Source: SKVR01 sp037441525
Lineage (GTDB): Bacteria > Bacteroidota > Bacteroidia > Bacteroidales > UBA7960
Direction: 5' to 3'
Assembly: GCA_037441525.1 (NCBI GenBank)
Contig: JBBISA010000013.1
Span: 1 to 64,000 of the forward strand
DNA length: 64,000 nt
Under the pieces are notes generated by a model. The model was not told where the DNA came from, searched no databases, and saw nothing but the letters and a program-made list of their open reading frames with translations. Both the position numbers and the translations under genes were made by a program. Position 1 is the first letter of the stretch. Each line of letters begins with the position of its first letter. This document shows positions 45,445 to 54,269 of the stretch, piece after piece.

Positions 45445-46524
45445 ATGAAAAAGATCATCAGAGTAATTGTAATTGTATTGATCCTGGGCCTTTTCCTGGG
45501 AACCATTGGATATCTCTACAACAAATCGAGACCCAAACCAGAGGTGCACCAAACCACCCAGCCCTTTTATACCGACATTGTCCGGAAAACGGTAGCCACC
45601 GGGTCGGTTGTGCCCCGCAATGAGATAGAGATAAAACCCACTGTTTCGGGTATTATTGACCAGATTTATGTAACCGAGGGCGACCAGGTTGTGGCCGGGC
45701 AAATGCTGGCGCGGGTTCGTATTGTTCCTAATATGGTAAATCTGAATGCAGCCGAAAGCCGCCTTAACCGCGCCAAAATTGCCATGGAAGAAGCCCGGAT
45801 AAACTATAACCGTCAAAGTCAGTTATTCGAGCGTCAGGTAATTGCCGAATCAGAATTCATTCCTTTCCGCATTGCCCTGAAAAACGCCGAAGAGGAACTC
45901 GAATCAGCCGAAAACAATCTTCAGCTTATTCGCGATGGTGTGAGCCGCAATACAGGACAGGCCACCAATACCATTATCCGTTCAACTATCAGTGGCATGG
46001 TGCTTACAGTTCCGGTCGAAATCGGCTACTCGGTTATTGAGGCCAACAACTTTAATGCTGGCACCACCATAGTTACCATTGCTGATATGGGCGAAATGAT
46101 TTTTAAAGGCAAGGTGGACGAATCGGAAGTAGGCAAAATCCGTCAGGGAATGGAGTTGATCCTTAACATCGGGGCCATTGATGAAACAAGTTTCGTAGCA
46201 TTTCTGGAGCATATTTCGCCCAAGGGAGTTGAAGAAAGCGGAGCCATTCAATTCGAAATTCGCGCCGCAGTATCACTTGATAAAAGCCATTTTATAAGAG
46301 CAGGATACAGTGCCACTGCCGACATTGTTCTTGAGCGGCGGGATAGTGTGCTGGCGCTGGAAGAAAGTGTATTGATATTCGATAATGGCGATATTTATGT
46401 TGAAGTTGAAACGGCACCTCAGATTTTCGAAAAACGGGTAATAAAGACAGGCATTTCGGATGGTATAAACATTGAAATACGGGAAGGTGTAACACCCGAA
46501 GATAAGATTAAGAAGAGAGCTTAA
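45445..46524 (+). CDS. HlyD/MacA-type periplasmic adaptor subunit
   Basis: A 359-residue membrane-fusion protein: one N-terminal transmembrane helix (about 5-26), a biotinyl-lipoyl-like half (VSGIIDQIYVTEGDQVVAGQ), an alpha-hairpin (about 100-165), the returning lipoyl half (IRSTISGMVLTVPVEIG) and beta-barrel domains. It would link the permease pair to an outer-membrane channel. It ends the operon before a strong hairpin. Confidence 0.92.
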   Translation: MKKIIRVIVIVLILGLFLGTIGYLYNKSRPKPEVHQTTQPFYTDIVRKTVATGSVVPRNEIEIKPTVSGIIDQIYVTEGDQVVAGQMLARVRIVPNMVNLNAAESRLNRAKIAMEEARINYNRQSQLFERQVIAESEFIPFRIALKNAEEELESAENNLQLIRDGVSRNTGQATNTIIRSTISGMVLTVPVEIGYSVIEANNFNAGTTIVTIADMGEMIFKGKVDESEVGKIRQGMELILNIGAIDETSFVAFLEHISPKGVEESGAIQFEIRAAVSLDKSHFIRAGYSATADIVLERRDSVLALEESVLIFDNGDIYVEVETAPQIFEKRVIKTGISDGINIEIREGVTPEDKIKKRA

Positions 46525-46580
46525 TAAACCCGGATAAGTAGCGATTAGCCGCACTAATTACCCTTTTTTCCTAAAATTGA

Positions 46581-46614
46581 AAATGGCCCGTTGCATGTAA
46601 GCAACGGGCCATTT
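46581..46614. terminator. Intrinsic terminator of the ABC exporter operon, bidirectional
   Basis: A 14-bp perfect stem, AAATGGCCCGTTGC (46581-46594) and its complement (46601-46614), with a 6-nt loop, then T-rich sequence. The convergent EF-G2 gene ends 28 bp further and may share it. Confidence 0.82.
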
Positions 46615-46642
46615 ATTGTTGGATAACAGGATATGACAATCT

Positions 46643-48778
46643 CTATTCTTCTTCCTGTTGTTCTGCTTCGTAAGCTTTGAGGAGTTTGTCCTGAACATCG
46701 GTTGGTACCTGCTGGTATTCGGCGTACTTCATTCCGTACATACCACGACCACTGGTAAGTGAGCTAAGGGTGGTAGAGAACTTATTCATTTCGGCCAGGG
46801 GTACCTTCGCCTTTATCTTCTGATAGTTTCCTTCAGAATCCATCCCCATAATAATGGCGCGGCGACCCTGCAGATCGGTCATAACATCACCCATCTTTTC
46901 TTCCGGTACCATCACATCCACATCGTAAATGGGTTCGAGGATTTTGGGTCCGGCGTTTTTAAAGGCTTCTTTAAAAGCATTACGACCGGCAAGTTTAAAA
47001 GAAATTTCGTTGGAGTCAACCGGATGCATCTTACCATCGTAGACGTTTACCACGATATCACGGGCATAGGAACCGGTAAGCGGGCCCTCTTCCATTTTCT
47101 CCATAATCCCTTTCAGAATAGCAGGCATAAAACGTGCGTCGATGGATCCACCTACGATACAACTGTTAAATACAAGCCTGCCGCCCCAGTCGAGCTGATG
47201 AACGTCCTGGCCGCGCACCGGGAATTCGGTTTGATTGGACATCCCTTCATAATAAGGTTCAATCATCATGTGAACTTCACCAAACTGACCAGCACCACCT
47301 GATTGTTTCTTATGGCGATACATTGACTTGGCGCTCTTGGTAATGGTTTCGCGGTAAGGAATTTTGGGGGAGAAATACTCGATTGCGACCTTGTTAATGT
47401 TCTCAATCATCCATTTTGCCACGTTCAGATGAAGCTCGCCCTGCCCTGAAATAATTACCTGACGAAGTTCCTTGGAGTGTTCGTAAACCAGTGTTGGGTC
47501 AATGCTGTTCATTTCCTTAAGAACTCCGGCAAGTTTTTCTTCCTCTGCAGTATTTTTGGCTTTAACCGCCTGGCGGATTTTGGGTTCAGGGAATACTATG
47601 CGTGCAACTGCAAGACCCTGGTTTTTTGATGTGGTAAGGGTTGTGTTGGTTTTGCTGTCTTTGAGTTTTATAGTAGCTGCAATGTCGCCGGCAACCACTT
47701 TTTCGAGTTTCTGACGGTTCTTTCCAGCAACCGCAAATAGCTGCGATAATCTTTCCTTTGAACCAGATGTGCTGTTAACAAGGTCAATGGCTTCTGTGAG
47801 GGTGCCATCATATACCTTAAAGAATGAAATTTCGCCAAGGTGCGGTTCTACCTGGGTTTTGAAAATAAATGCAGTTGCCTGTCCATTGGCGTCGAAAGCA
47901 ACGTCCTTGCCTTCAGTAGTTTTTTCGCGGGTAACTTCGTTGGGTGAGGGAAGGTTGGACGAAGCAAATTCAAGGAACCTGCCTACTCCCTGGTTGTTCT
48001 TGGCAGAAATGCAGAACAGCGGGAACATGGTGCGGGTTGCAATCCCTTTCCGGATACCTTGTGAAAGTTCTTCTGCCGTTAGCGTTCCGTTTTCGAAAAA
48101 GGTTTCCATAAGTGCTTCGTCGCTTTCAGCGGCAGCTTCGATGATAGCATTTTGAAGTTTTTCGGCCTTGTCTTTTTCTGATGCAGGAATATCGCTGACA
48201 ACTGGTTTACCTCCGTCTTTGGGGAATTTAAGGAGTTTCATCTCCAATACGTCAACCACGCTGTCGAAGCCTATGCCTGCATTGATGGGGAACTGTGCAG
48301 CAATAACCTTTTCGCCAAATTGCGATTTCAATTGCCTGAGACACTCATCGAAATTAGCTTTTTCATGATCGAGCTGGTTAAGAAGGAAAACGGCAGGTTT
48401 TTCAAGTCTGGCAATTTGCCTCCACGATATTTCGGTACCTACTTCCACGCCATTCTGAGCGTTCACAATCATTACAGCTGTATCGGCCACTTTAAGGGCC
48501 GCAATCACTTCCCCCACAAAATCGTCGAATCCGGGGGTGTCGATAATATTAATTTTTTTACCGGCAACTTCTGCGTACAGTACAGTTGAAAAAACGGAAG
48601 CCTGACGTTCGAGTTCAATTTCGCGGTGGTCTGAAACAGAACTTTTATCATCTACAGAACCTCTACGATTAATAACTCCACCTTCAAATAACATGGCCTC
48701 GGCCACAGTCGTTTTTCCGGCTTTTGTTCCGCCGGTTAATGCAATGTTTTTGATTTCGTTTGTTTGATATACTTTCAT
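46643..48778 (-). CDS. Elongation factor G paralog, EF-G2 type
   Basis: A 711-residue EF-G-like translation factor with all five EF-G domains (G, II, III, IV, V). The P-loop is GGTKAGKTT (16-24) instead of the AHVDAGKTT form. Switch II reads IIDTPGFDDF, so the catalytic His that follows DTPG in EF-G is Phe84, and the base-specificity motif is NQLD (134-137) instead of NKxD. Domains IV and V are well kept, for example HPVDSNEISFKLAGRNAFKEA and LQGRRAIIMGM. This matches the EF-G2 of Bacteroides, reported to support translocation without GTP hydrolysis under starvation. It is not tetracycline-resistance protein TetQ, whose switch II keeps DTPGH. Confidence 0.9.
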   Translation of the reverse strand: MKVYQTNEIKNIALTGGTKAGKTTVAEAMLFEGGVINRRGSVDDKSSVSDHREIELERQASVFSTVLYAEVAGKKINIIDTPGFDDFVGEVIAALKVADTAVMIVNAQNGVEVGTEISWRQIARLEKPAVFLLNQLDHEKANFDECLRQLKSQFGEKVIAAQFPINAGIGFDSVVDVLEMKLLKFPKDGGKPVVSDIPASEKDKAEKLQNAIIEAAAESDEALMETFFENGTLTAEELSQGIRKGIATRTMFPLFCISAKNNQGVGRFLEFASSNLPSPNEVTREKTTEGKDVAFDANGQATAFIFKTQVEPHLGEISFFKVYDGTLTEAIDLVNSTSGSKERLSQLFAVAGKNRQKLEKVVAGDIAATIKLKDSKTNTTLTTSKNQGLAVARIVFPEPKIRQAVKAKNTAEEEKLAGVLKEMNSIDPTLVYEHSKELRQVIISGQGELHLNVAKWMIENINKVAIEYFSPKIPYRETITKSAKSMYRHKKQSGGAGQFGEVHMMIEPYYEGMSNQTEFPVRGQDVHQLDWGGRLVFNSCIVGGSIDARFMPAILKGIMEKMEEGPLTGSYARDIVVNVYDGKMHPVDSNEISFKLAGRNAFKEAFKNAGPKILEPIYDVDVMVPEEKMGDVMTDLQGRRAIIMGMDSEGNYQKIKAKVPLAEMNKFSTTLSSLTSGRGMYGMKYAEYQQVPTDVQDKLLKAYEAEQQEEE

Positions 48779-48889
48779 TTTAAATAAATTTTATAGAATT
48801 TGTATAATACTACAATTCAGGTGATTATAAGGCGTGAAAAAAGTTGCTAAAGTTATGAAAAAACTGCTAAGTTGTGCTATCAGACCATT

Positions 48890-49804
48890 CTAAAATTTAA
48901 ATTCCATAAGGCTTGCAAATTCATCGAGGCGTTTCTGAACCAAGGCTGGGTTTAGTTGGGTAAGCATGTCGGTACCGAATTTCTCAACGCAGAAACTTGC
49001 CATTGCCGAACCGAATATAACCGCTCTTTTCATATTATCGAAACTGAGATCATTTGTTTTTGCCAGGTATCCCATAAACCCTCCGGCAAAAGTATCGCCA
49101 GCACCGGTGGGGTCGAAAACATCTTCGAGAGGCAATGCCGGGGCAAAGAACATGCGGTTTTGATGAAACAGCAATGCGCCATGCTCCCCTTTTTTCACAA
49201 TCAGGAATTTAGGCCCCATGGTCAGAATTTTATGGGCAGCTTTCACCAGGGAGTGCTCGCCAGAAAGCTGACGGGCCTCTTCATCGTTAACCGTAAGCAC
49301 ATCAACCATGGAAAGTACGTCGAGCAAATCGTCAAGAGCAATATCCATCCAAAAATTCATGGTGTCCATGCATATAAGGTCAGGACGACGGGTCATCTGA
49401 CCAATCACTTTTTTCTGGATGGCCGGGGTAAGATTGCCCAGCATAAGGTACCGGCTTGTTTTGTAACTTTCTGGCAAAACAGGGTCGAAATCGGCCAGCA
49501 CGTTTAAATCGGTAACCAGGGTATCGCGCATATTCATATTCTGGTGGTAGCGTCCAGCCCAGAAAAAGGTTTTGCTGTCGGGCACTACCCTGATCCCTTG
49601 TGTGTCTATTCCCCGCTGGTTAAGCAATTGCAGCCAGGCGTCAGGAAAATCGCCTCCTACCACCGAAACAATGCGAATATCATTGATAAGATGACTTGCC
49701 GACAAACCAATGTAGGTGCCTGCGCCACCAAGTATCTTTCCCGACTTGCCAAAGGGGGTTTCCACCTCGTCGAAAGCAACGGTTCCAACAACCAGTAAAC
49801 TCAT
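48890..49804 (-). CDS. PfkB-family sugar or nucleoside kinase
   Basis: A 304-residue ribokinase-fold enzyme. The signature near the C-terminus is DPTGAGDTFAGGFMGYLA with the catalytic Asp in GAGD, and the N-terminal glycine pair is in GKILGGAGTYIGLSAS. I start at ATG 49802-49804, directly before SLLVVGTVAFDEV. The phosphate acceptor is not clear; adenosine-kinase-like and ribokinase-like members look alike at this level. It lies alone between EF-G2 and gldD. Confidence 0.88.
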   Translation of the reverse strand: MSLLVVGTVAFDEVETPFGKSGKILGGAGTYIGLSASHLINDIRIVSVVGGDFPDAWLQLLNQRGIDTQGIRVVPDSKTFFWAGRYHQNMNMRDTLVTDLNVLADFDPVLPESYKTSRYLMLGNLTPAIQKKVIGQMTRRPDLICMDTMNFWMDIALDDLLDVLSMVDVLTVNDEEARQLSGEHSLVKAAHKILTMGPKFLIVKKGEHGALLFHQNRMFFAPALPLEDVFDPTGAGDTFAGGFMGYLAKTNDLSFDNMKRAVIFGSAMASFCVEKFGTDMLTQLNPALVQKRLDEFASLMEFKF

Positions 49805-50003
49805 AATTCTTTGCTGTTTAAATTTTGGAAGTTGCAAAGATATTATTTTAAATTACTTAACCTATTCTGGTAAATGATAATTTGGGCATCGCTTTCGTGT
49901 GGATTGGCCGGGTTTGAATAAAGGGTGAGAACATTGGTTGTTGATGTGAAAATTATCAGCAACCGGTTTTGGGTTATTACGCTGAATCCCTATACAGCCA
50001 TTA

Positions 50004-50594
50004 TTATTCCCATTGCAGGCTTTCGATCAGAACTTCAATGTCGCGGGTAATAAAATCTATTACCGGCGCCAGCGAATCGTTGTTGGGGGTAACATTAAAA
50101 TAGAGAGAGCCCCGTAAAAAATGGTTAACACTGTCGGTAACAAAAAACTGTATTGGAGTTGCCGCTTCTTTCCCTTTGATTATATATACAATGCCATATA
50201 CCTTGTTATCGGGGTTTTCAAAAAGGCGTTCGGCAAAACCGCTTGCTTTGGGAATATGCCTGTTTACGAAATTGCGGCCATCTTCAATAAACCCGTTCAA
50301 CGATTCGCGGGAAGATACCTTTTTATAGCTCATGTGCACAGATGCCTTAAAGGCGGGGAAATAAATATCGGCCCACCAGGGCTCAGCCCCGGCTCTTCGG
50401 TCGGGAATAACCTGGGCATACACGGGGTAGGAAAAGCGATACGGGAAGACAGAATCGAAAACCCGATACTCCTTTTCAGGTAAGTCTATTCTGAAATAGG
50501 CCCTGGGCAGGGGTGCATGGCCTGGTTCGCAGGAATGTAAAAAGATAAAAATCACAACTATTACCAGCAAAGTCAACACCAGGTTATTTTTCAT
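50004..50594 (-). CDS. gldD: Gliding motility lipoprotein GldD
   Basis: A 196-residue lipoprotein: N-terminal hydrophobic helix with lipobox LHSC (Cys22), then the GldD pattern PRAYFRIDLPEKEYRVFDS, FPYRFSYPVYAQVIPDR, PWWADIYFPAFKASVHMSYK and a C-terminal FVTDSVNHFLRGSLYF. GldD is required for gliding in Flavobacterium and is kept in many T9SS-bearing Bacteroidota. It follows gldE by 126 bp, the usual pair. Confidence 0.9.
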   Translation of the reverse strand: MKNNLVLTLLVIVVIFIFLHSCEPGHAPLPRAYFRIDLPEKEYRVFDSVFPYRFSYPVYAQVIPDRRAGAEPWWADIYFPAFKASVHMSYKKVSSRESLNGFIEDGRNFVNRHIPKASGFAERLFENPDNKVYGIVYIIKGKEAATPIQFFVTDSVNHFLRGSLYFNVTPNNDSLAPVIDFITRDIEVLIESLQWE

Positions 50595-50720
50595 GTGTAA
50601 TTTGTTTTAAAAATAGGATGAATAGATGGTCTCAACTTTGTGGGCATTGGCATGACAATGTATCATTGGTTTTTTAGGTTTAATGAATCATGCCATTACA
50701 AAGGGGGGGGTTGCGATGGT

Positions 50721-52076
50721 TTATGCTGATTGTGAACCCTGGGCAAGAGTTTGTTTCATTTTTACCCTGATGCGTTTTATCCGGCGGTTATCAACAGCAT
50801 CAACAATAAGGTCGAACCCTTTGCAGGAAATTTTTTCTCCCTTGAAGGGGATTTCCTGTTTTATTTCCAGAATAAGTCCGGCCATGGTATCAGCTTCTCC
50901 CTTTATTTCATTAAAGCTATTGTAGTCAATCCCGGTTATTTTACAAAAATCTTTCAGTAGGGTTCGTCCTTCAAACACATAGGTGTTGGAATCGATTTTT
51001 GAAAAAATGGTTTCCTCGATATCAAACTCATCATTAATCTCACCCACAATCTCTTCCAGAATATCTTCGAGGGTTATTATTCCCGATGTTCCTCCATACT
51101 CATCAACAACAATTGCCATGTGAATCTTCTTTTCCTGAAACTCCTTTAAAAGGTCGTTAATACGCTTACTTTCAGGGACAAAGAAACAACTTCGTTTCAG
51201 TTCGACCCACCTGAATTCAGTACCTGAATCGAGATGGGGCAAAAGGTCCTTTATATAAAGAATTCCGGTTACATTGTCGAAATTGTCGCGATATACGGGA
51301 ATACGGCTGTAGCCGGCATCTACAATAATTTTAATCAACTCGGTAAACAGCGTGCTTTCTTCAACAGCCACAACATCCATGCGGCTTTTCATAATTTCGC
51401 GGGCGTAAATCTTACTAAATTGTACTATACCATATAACAATTGCTTATCATCTTCCATAGATTCCTCGTCGTGGGTAATTTCAATGGCGTGCGAAAGTTC
51501 GTCGGCACTCAGACCTGCTCTTTTCACTTCAATCCTTTTATCAATAAAATCGGTTGACCTCACCAGCAATGAACTTAGCGGGTTAAAAATCCGTCGCAAA
51601 ACAATCATGGTTCCAGCCAATGCAAACGCAAACGGAAGGGCATTCTGAGTGGCATACACTTTGGGCAATACTTCGGCAAATAACAGAATTAAAAAAGTAA
51701 CCAGTACTACCTGCACCACAAACCCCAACACCCTGTATTCTTCAAAATTGAATACAATCCCACTAATAATTGTGGAAAGAATAATTACCGCAATATTAAC
51801 TACATTATTGGTTATCAGAATAGTAGCAAGCAGTTTTTTGGGTTTTTCCATCAGATCAAGAATCCGTCGTGAACGATGTGTGTCATCGTTGCGCAGATCG
51901 TCGAGCTGAGAAGGTTTTAGGGAAAAGAAAGCAATTTCGGAACCGGAAACCAGGGCTGAAAGGATGAGCAGCACCAACATGGCCAGTAAGGCCACTCCTG
52001 CTTCGGCATTAAATGAATTGAAAAAGTTTAATATTACAGAAACAGACCACGAATAAGGCTCAGGTGTATCTTCCAA
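50721..52076 (-). CDS. gldE: GldE, CNNM/CBS-domain membrane protein (HlyC/CorC family)
   Basis: A 451-residue protein: N-terminal DUF21 region with about four membrane helices (about 25-190), a pair of CBS domains (about 205-345, including GYSRIPVYRDNF and IHMAIVVDEYGGTSGIITLE) and the C-terminal CorC_HlyC domain (about 360-440). In Flavobacterium, GldE works together with GldD. Relatives act in cation transport. In many genomes gldE follows ssb; here it is 12 kb away. Confidence 0.9.
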   Translation of the reverse strand: MEDTPEPYSWSVSVILNFFNSFNAEAGVALLAMLVLLILSALVSGSEIAFFSLKPSQLDDLRNDDTHRSRRILDLMEKPKKLLATILITNNVVNIAVIILSTIISGIVFNFEEYRVLGFVVQVVLVTFLILLFAEVLPKVYATQNALPFAFALAGTMIVLRRIFNPLSSLLVRSTDFIDKRIEVKRAGLSADELSHAIEITHDEESMEDDKQLLYGIVQFSKIYAREIMKSRMDVVAVEESTLFTELIKIIVDAGYSRIPVYRDNFDNVTGILYIKDLLPHLDSGTEFRWVELKRSCFFVPESKRINDLLKEFQEKKIHMAIVVDEYGGTSGIITLEDILEEIVGEINDEFDIEETIFSKIDSNTYVFEGRTLLKDFCKITGIDYNSFNEIKGEADTMAGLILEIKQEIPFKGEKISCKGFDLIVDAVDNRRIKRIRVKMKQTLAQGSQSA

Positions 52077-52101
52077 GGTAAATATTGCTTTGATTTATTT
52101 G

Positions 52102-52134
52102 CAAAAGTAATACAAAAATGATCAAAAAATCAAC
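52102..52134 (-). promoter_or_regulatory. Probable promoter for gldE
   Basis: On the minus strand a full -7 match TACTTTTG (52102-52109) with GTTG (52131-52134) 21 bp upstream, and the ATG 26 bp downstream of the -7 box. Confidence 0.45.
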
Positions 52135-52136
52135 CC

Positions 52137-52169
52137 ATTGTGTTGGGCATGGATTTCGGTTTAAATTTG
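52137..52169 (+). promoter_or_regulatory. Probable promoter for the nucleotidyltransferase-like gene
   Basis: TAAATTTG (52162-52169), a full -7 match, with ATTG (52137-52140) 21 bp upstream. The ATG is 49 bp downstream. It lies back to back with the gldE promoter. Confidence 0.45.
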
Positions 52170-52218
52170 CAACATAGCTGCAACCCATCAAAAAACGGGC
52201 TAACACCCACCTTGAAGC

Positions 52219-53328
52219 ATGAATAAAGCGCAAACTTATTTCTTTACCGGGCAGTTGCTCTCGCTCGACTGGCAGCCGCAAAACAGGGAAATGGTTGCCG
52301 GTAATTTAAAAAATGGCCAGATAAACTGGAAGGGATGGATGCAGCTGGGAAGCGACAACCTGATTCTGCCATCCGTGTTTCTTGCATTAAAGCGTCACCA
52401 GCTTGAAGAACTTGTTCCTAATGGCTTTGGAGAAACCCTGGCCGAAATTCTGGAACTTAACCGGCAAAGAAATATAAATGTGCTGCAACTTCTTGATTTT
52501 GTGTCCGGACAATTGTCATCACACTCCATTGATTTTATTGTGATGAAAGGAGTGGGCAATATGGTGGATGGATTGTATTCCGATCCAGGTGAGCGCATAA
52601 CTTATGACCTGGATGTATTGGTTGAACCTGGTAAAATGGTTGATGCTGCCAGCATACTAATGAGTCATGATTTTATGCCACGCAAAAAATTCAACCCAAC
52701 AGCCCTGGCCTCAACCATGCATTACCCCATATTGTTGCGCGAAGATTTTGCGGCTGGCGTGGAGATTCACTGCGAACCAACACAATATCTATACTCCGAA
52801 AAGTTTACATCCCAAAGGGTTTTCGCCAGCAGCATCACTGCCACGAAAAATAAACACTTCAGGGTAATGGGCTATCGGGAGCGAATCATACATAATTTTC
52901 TGCATGGCCAACTAATGCATCATGGCCATTGGCATGCAAATGTTTCGCTACGCGACCTTTACGACCTGTTGCTATTATCGGGTAAAGAAAATCTTCAGGA
53001 TACCTTTAATAATTATAACCACTTTACATCCAGGTCAAGCGCCTATCTGCATCTTTATTATAAGGTTTTTGGTCTGGAAACACCTGAAGATTTGGTGAAT
53101 ACAAAAAGGGGAGTCTTCTTTATGAAAAGGCATCAGCAGGTTCTTTCTTTTTCAAGGAAGGGTCTGAAACGGTATCTGCTTATGTGGCTGTTATTTCAGA
53201 AATACATTTTGCTCCCGATGCGCATGTTGGTAAACCCAAGGGCGCGAAATTATGTTTTCAGCAGGTTAACCGATCGATGCTGGTACAAGAGCCATTTTGA
53301 GGCGATGGTCAGGGCATTCAGCCGGTAG
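52219..53328 (+). CDS. Nucleotidyltransferase-like family protein
   Basis: A 369-residue protein of the putative nucleotidyltransferase group often found beside polysaccharide genes. The core is DFIVMKGVGNMVDGLYSDPG followed by TYDLDVLVEPGKM (acidic pair at about 135-137) and GVEIHCEPT. The C-terminal half is helical and basic (RHQQVLSFSRKGLKR). The transferred group is unknown. It is convergent with deoC, with only 5 bp between the stops. Confidence 0.75.
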   Translation: MNKAQTYFFTGQLLSLDWQPQNREMVAGNLKNGQINWKGWMQLGSDNLILPSVFLALKRHQLEELVPNGFGETLAEILELNRQRNINVLQLLDFVSGQLSSHSIDFIVMKGVGNMVDGLYSDPGERITYDLDVLVEPGKMVDAASILMSHDFMPRKKFNPTALASTMHYPILLREDFAAGVEIHCEPTQYLYSEKFTSQRVFASSITATKNKHFRVMGYRERIIHNFLHGQLMHHGHWHANVSLRDLYDLLLLSGKENLQDTFNNYNHFTSRSSAYLHLYYKVFGLETPEDLVNTKRGVFFMKRHQQVLSFSRKGLKRYLLMWLLFQKYILLPMRMLVNPRARNYVFSRLTDRCWYKSHFEAMVRAFSR

Positions 53329-53333
53329 AACTC

Positions 53334-54182
53334 TTAGCCTCGGGCAGCTTCAATAACCGAATCGACCAGTTTACTGGCCCCGTAACGATAAAGATTATTG
53401 TTCAGCCATTCTTTGCCTATAACCTGCTGAGTGAGTGCATAGTAACGCATGGCAATATCAACACTTGTAAATCCACCCGCAGGCTTTATCCCGATTCTTT
53501 TTCCGGTATTGCGGAAGTGGTCGTTTATGGTTTCGAGCATTACCAGCATAGCATGTTCGGTGGCTACCGGCTGAACCTTACCGGTGGATGTTTTAATAAA
53601 ATCGCCACCAGCATCAATGGCTATCTCGCTGGCCCGGCGAATATTGGTTGCGGTTTTCAGTTCTCCGGTTTCAAGGATCACTTTTAGATGGGCCGAACCA
53701 CATGCCTCCTTAATAGCGGCAATTTCGTCGAATACAAGGTTGTACTCACCCTGCAGAAATTTCCCGCGCGAGATGACCATATCAATTTCTTCAGCGCCTT
53801 GTTCAACGGTGTATTTTACTTCGGCAACTTTAATGTGAATGGGCGATTGCCCGGCGGGGAAAGCCCCGGCAACTGCTGCAATCCTTATGCCTGTACCTTC
53901 AAGAACCCTGCAGGCAGTCTGAACCAATGTGGGATATACACAAACCGCTGCAACATTGGGCAATCCAAGACCCATGGTGCTTATGCTTTTTCCTTTTTCG
54001 CACATATCGGCAACCTTCTGGTCTGTGTCAGCCCCTTCGAGGGTAGTAAGATCGATCATGCCCATAATAGCAGGAAGAATTTCTCTCTGGTTAAGGGTTT
54101 TAATACCGTTTTCTATCAGGGATGCGGCCCTGTCGTTTATTTCCTGGTCTGAGATTTCGGGCGTGTAGCTATAATTCTTCAT
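53334..54182 (-). CDS. deoC: Deoxyribose-phosphate aldolase
   Basis: A 282-residue class I aldolase that splits 2-deoxyribose 5-phosphate to glyceraldehyde 3-phosphate and acetaldehyde in deoxynucleoside breakdown. The Schiff-base lysine is Lys167 in HLKVILETGELK, and the second active-site lysine is Lys202 in DFIKTSTGKVQP. It is slightly longer than the E. coli enzyme (259) at the N-terminus. It has an AGAGG Shine-Dalgarno-like box (54189-54193) 6 bp before the ATG, unusual in this window. Confidence 0.95.
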   Translation of the reverse strand: MKNYSYTPEISDQEINDRAASLIENGIKTLNQREILPAIMGMIDLTTLEGADTDQKVADMCEKGKSISTMGLGLPNVAAVCVYPTLVQTACRVLEGTGIRIAAVAGAFPAGQSPIHIKVAEVKYTVEQGAEEIDMVISRGKFLQGEYNLVFDEIAAIKEACGSAHLKVILETGELKTATNIRRASEIAIDAGGDFIKTSTGKVQPVATEHAMLVMLETINDHFRNTGKRIGIKPAGGFTSVDIAMRYYALTQQVIGKEWLNNNLYRYGASKLVDSVIEAARG

Positions 54183-54269
54183 ATTACACCTCTTTTGGGT
54201 TGAATTATGGTTGTTGTTTGTTGTGATTATATTATTAACAATAAAGAAACCAGCATATTACACAAAATA

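Noticed and set aside
46643..48778. Tetracycline-resistance ribosomal protection protein (TetQ type)
   Set aside because: Switch II and the P-loop differ from Tet proteins, and domains follow EF-G2.
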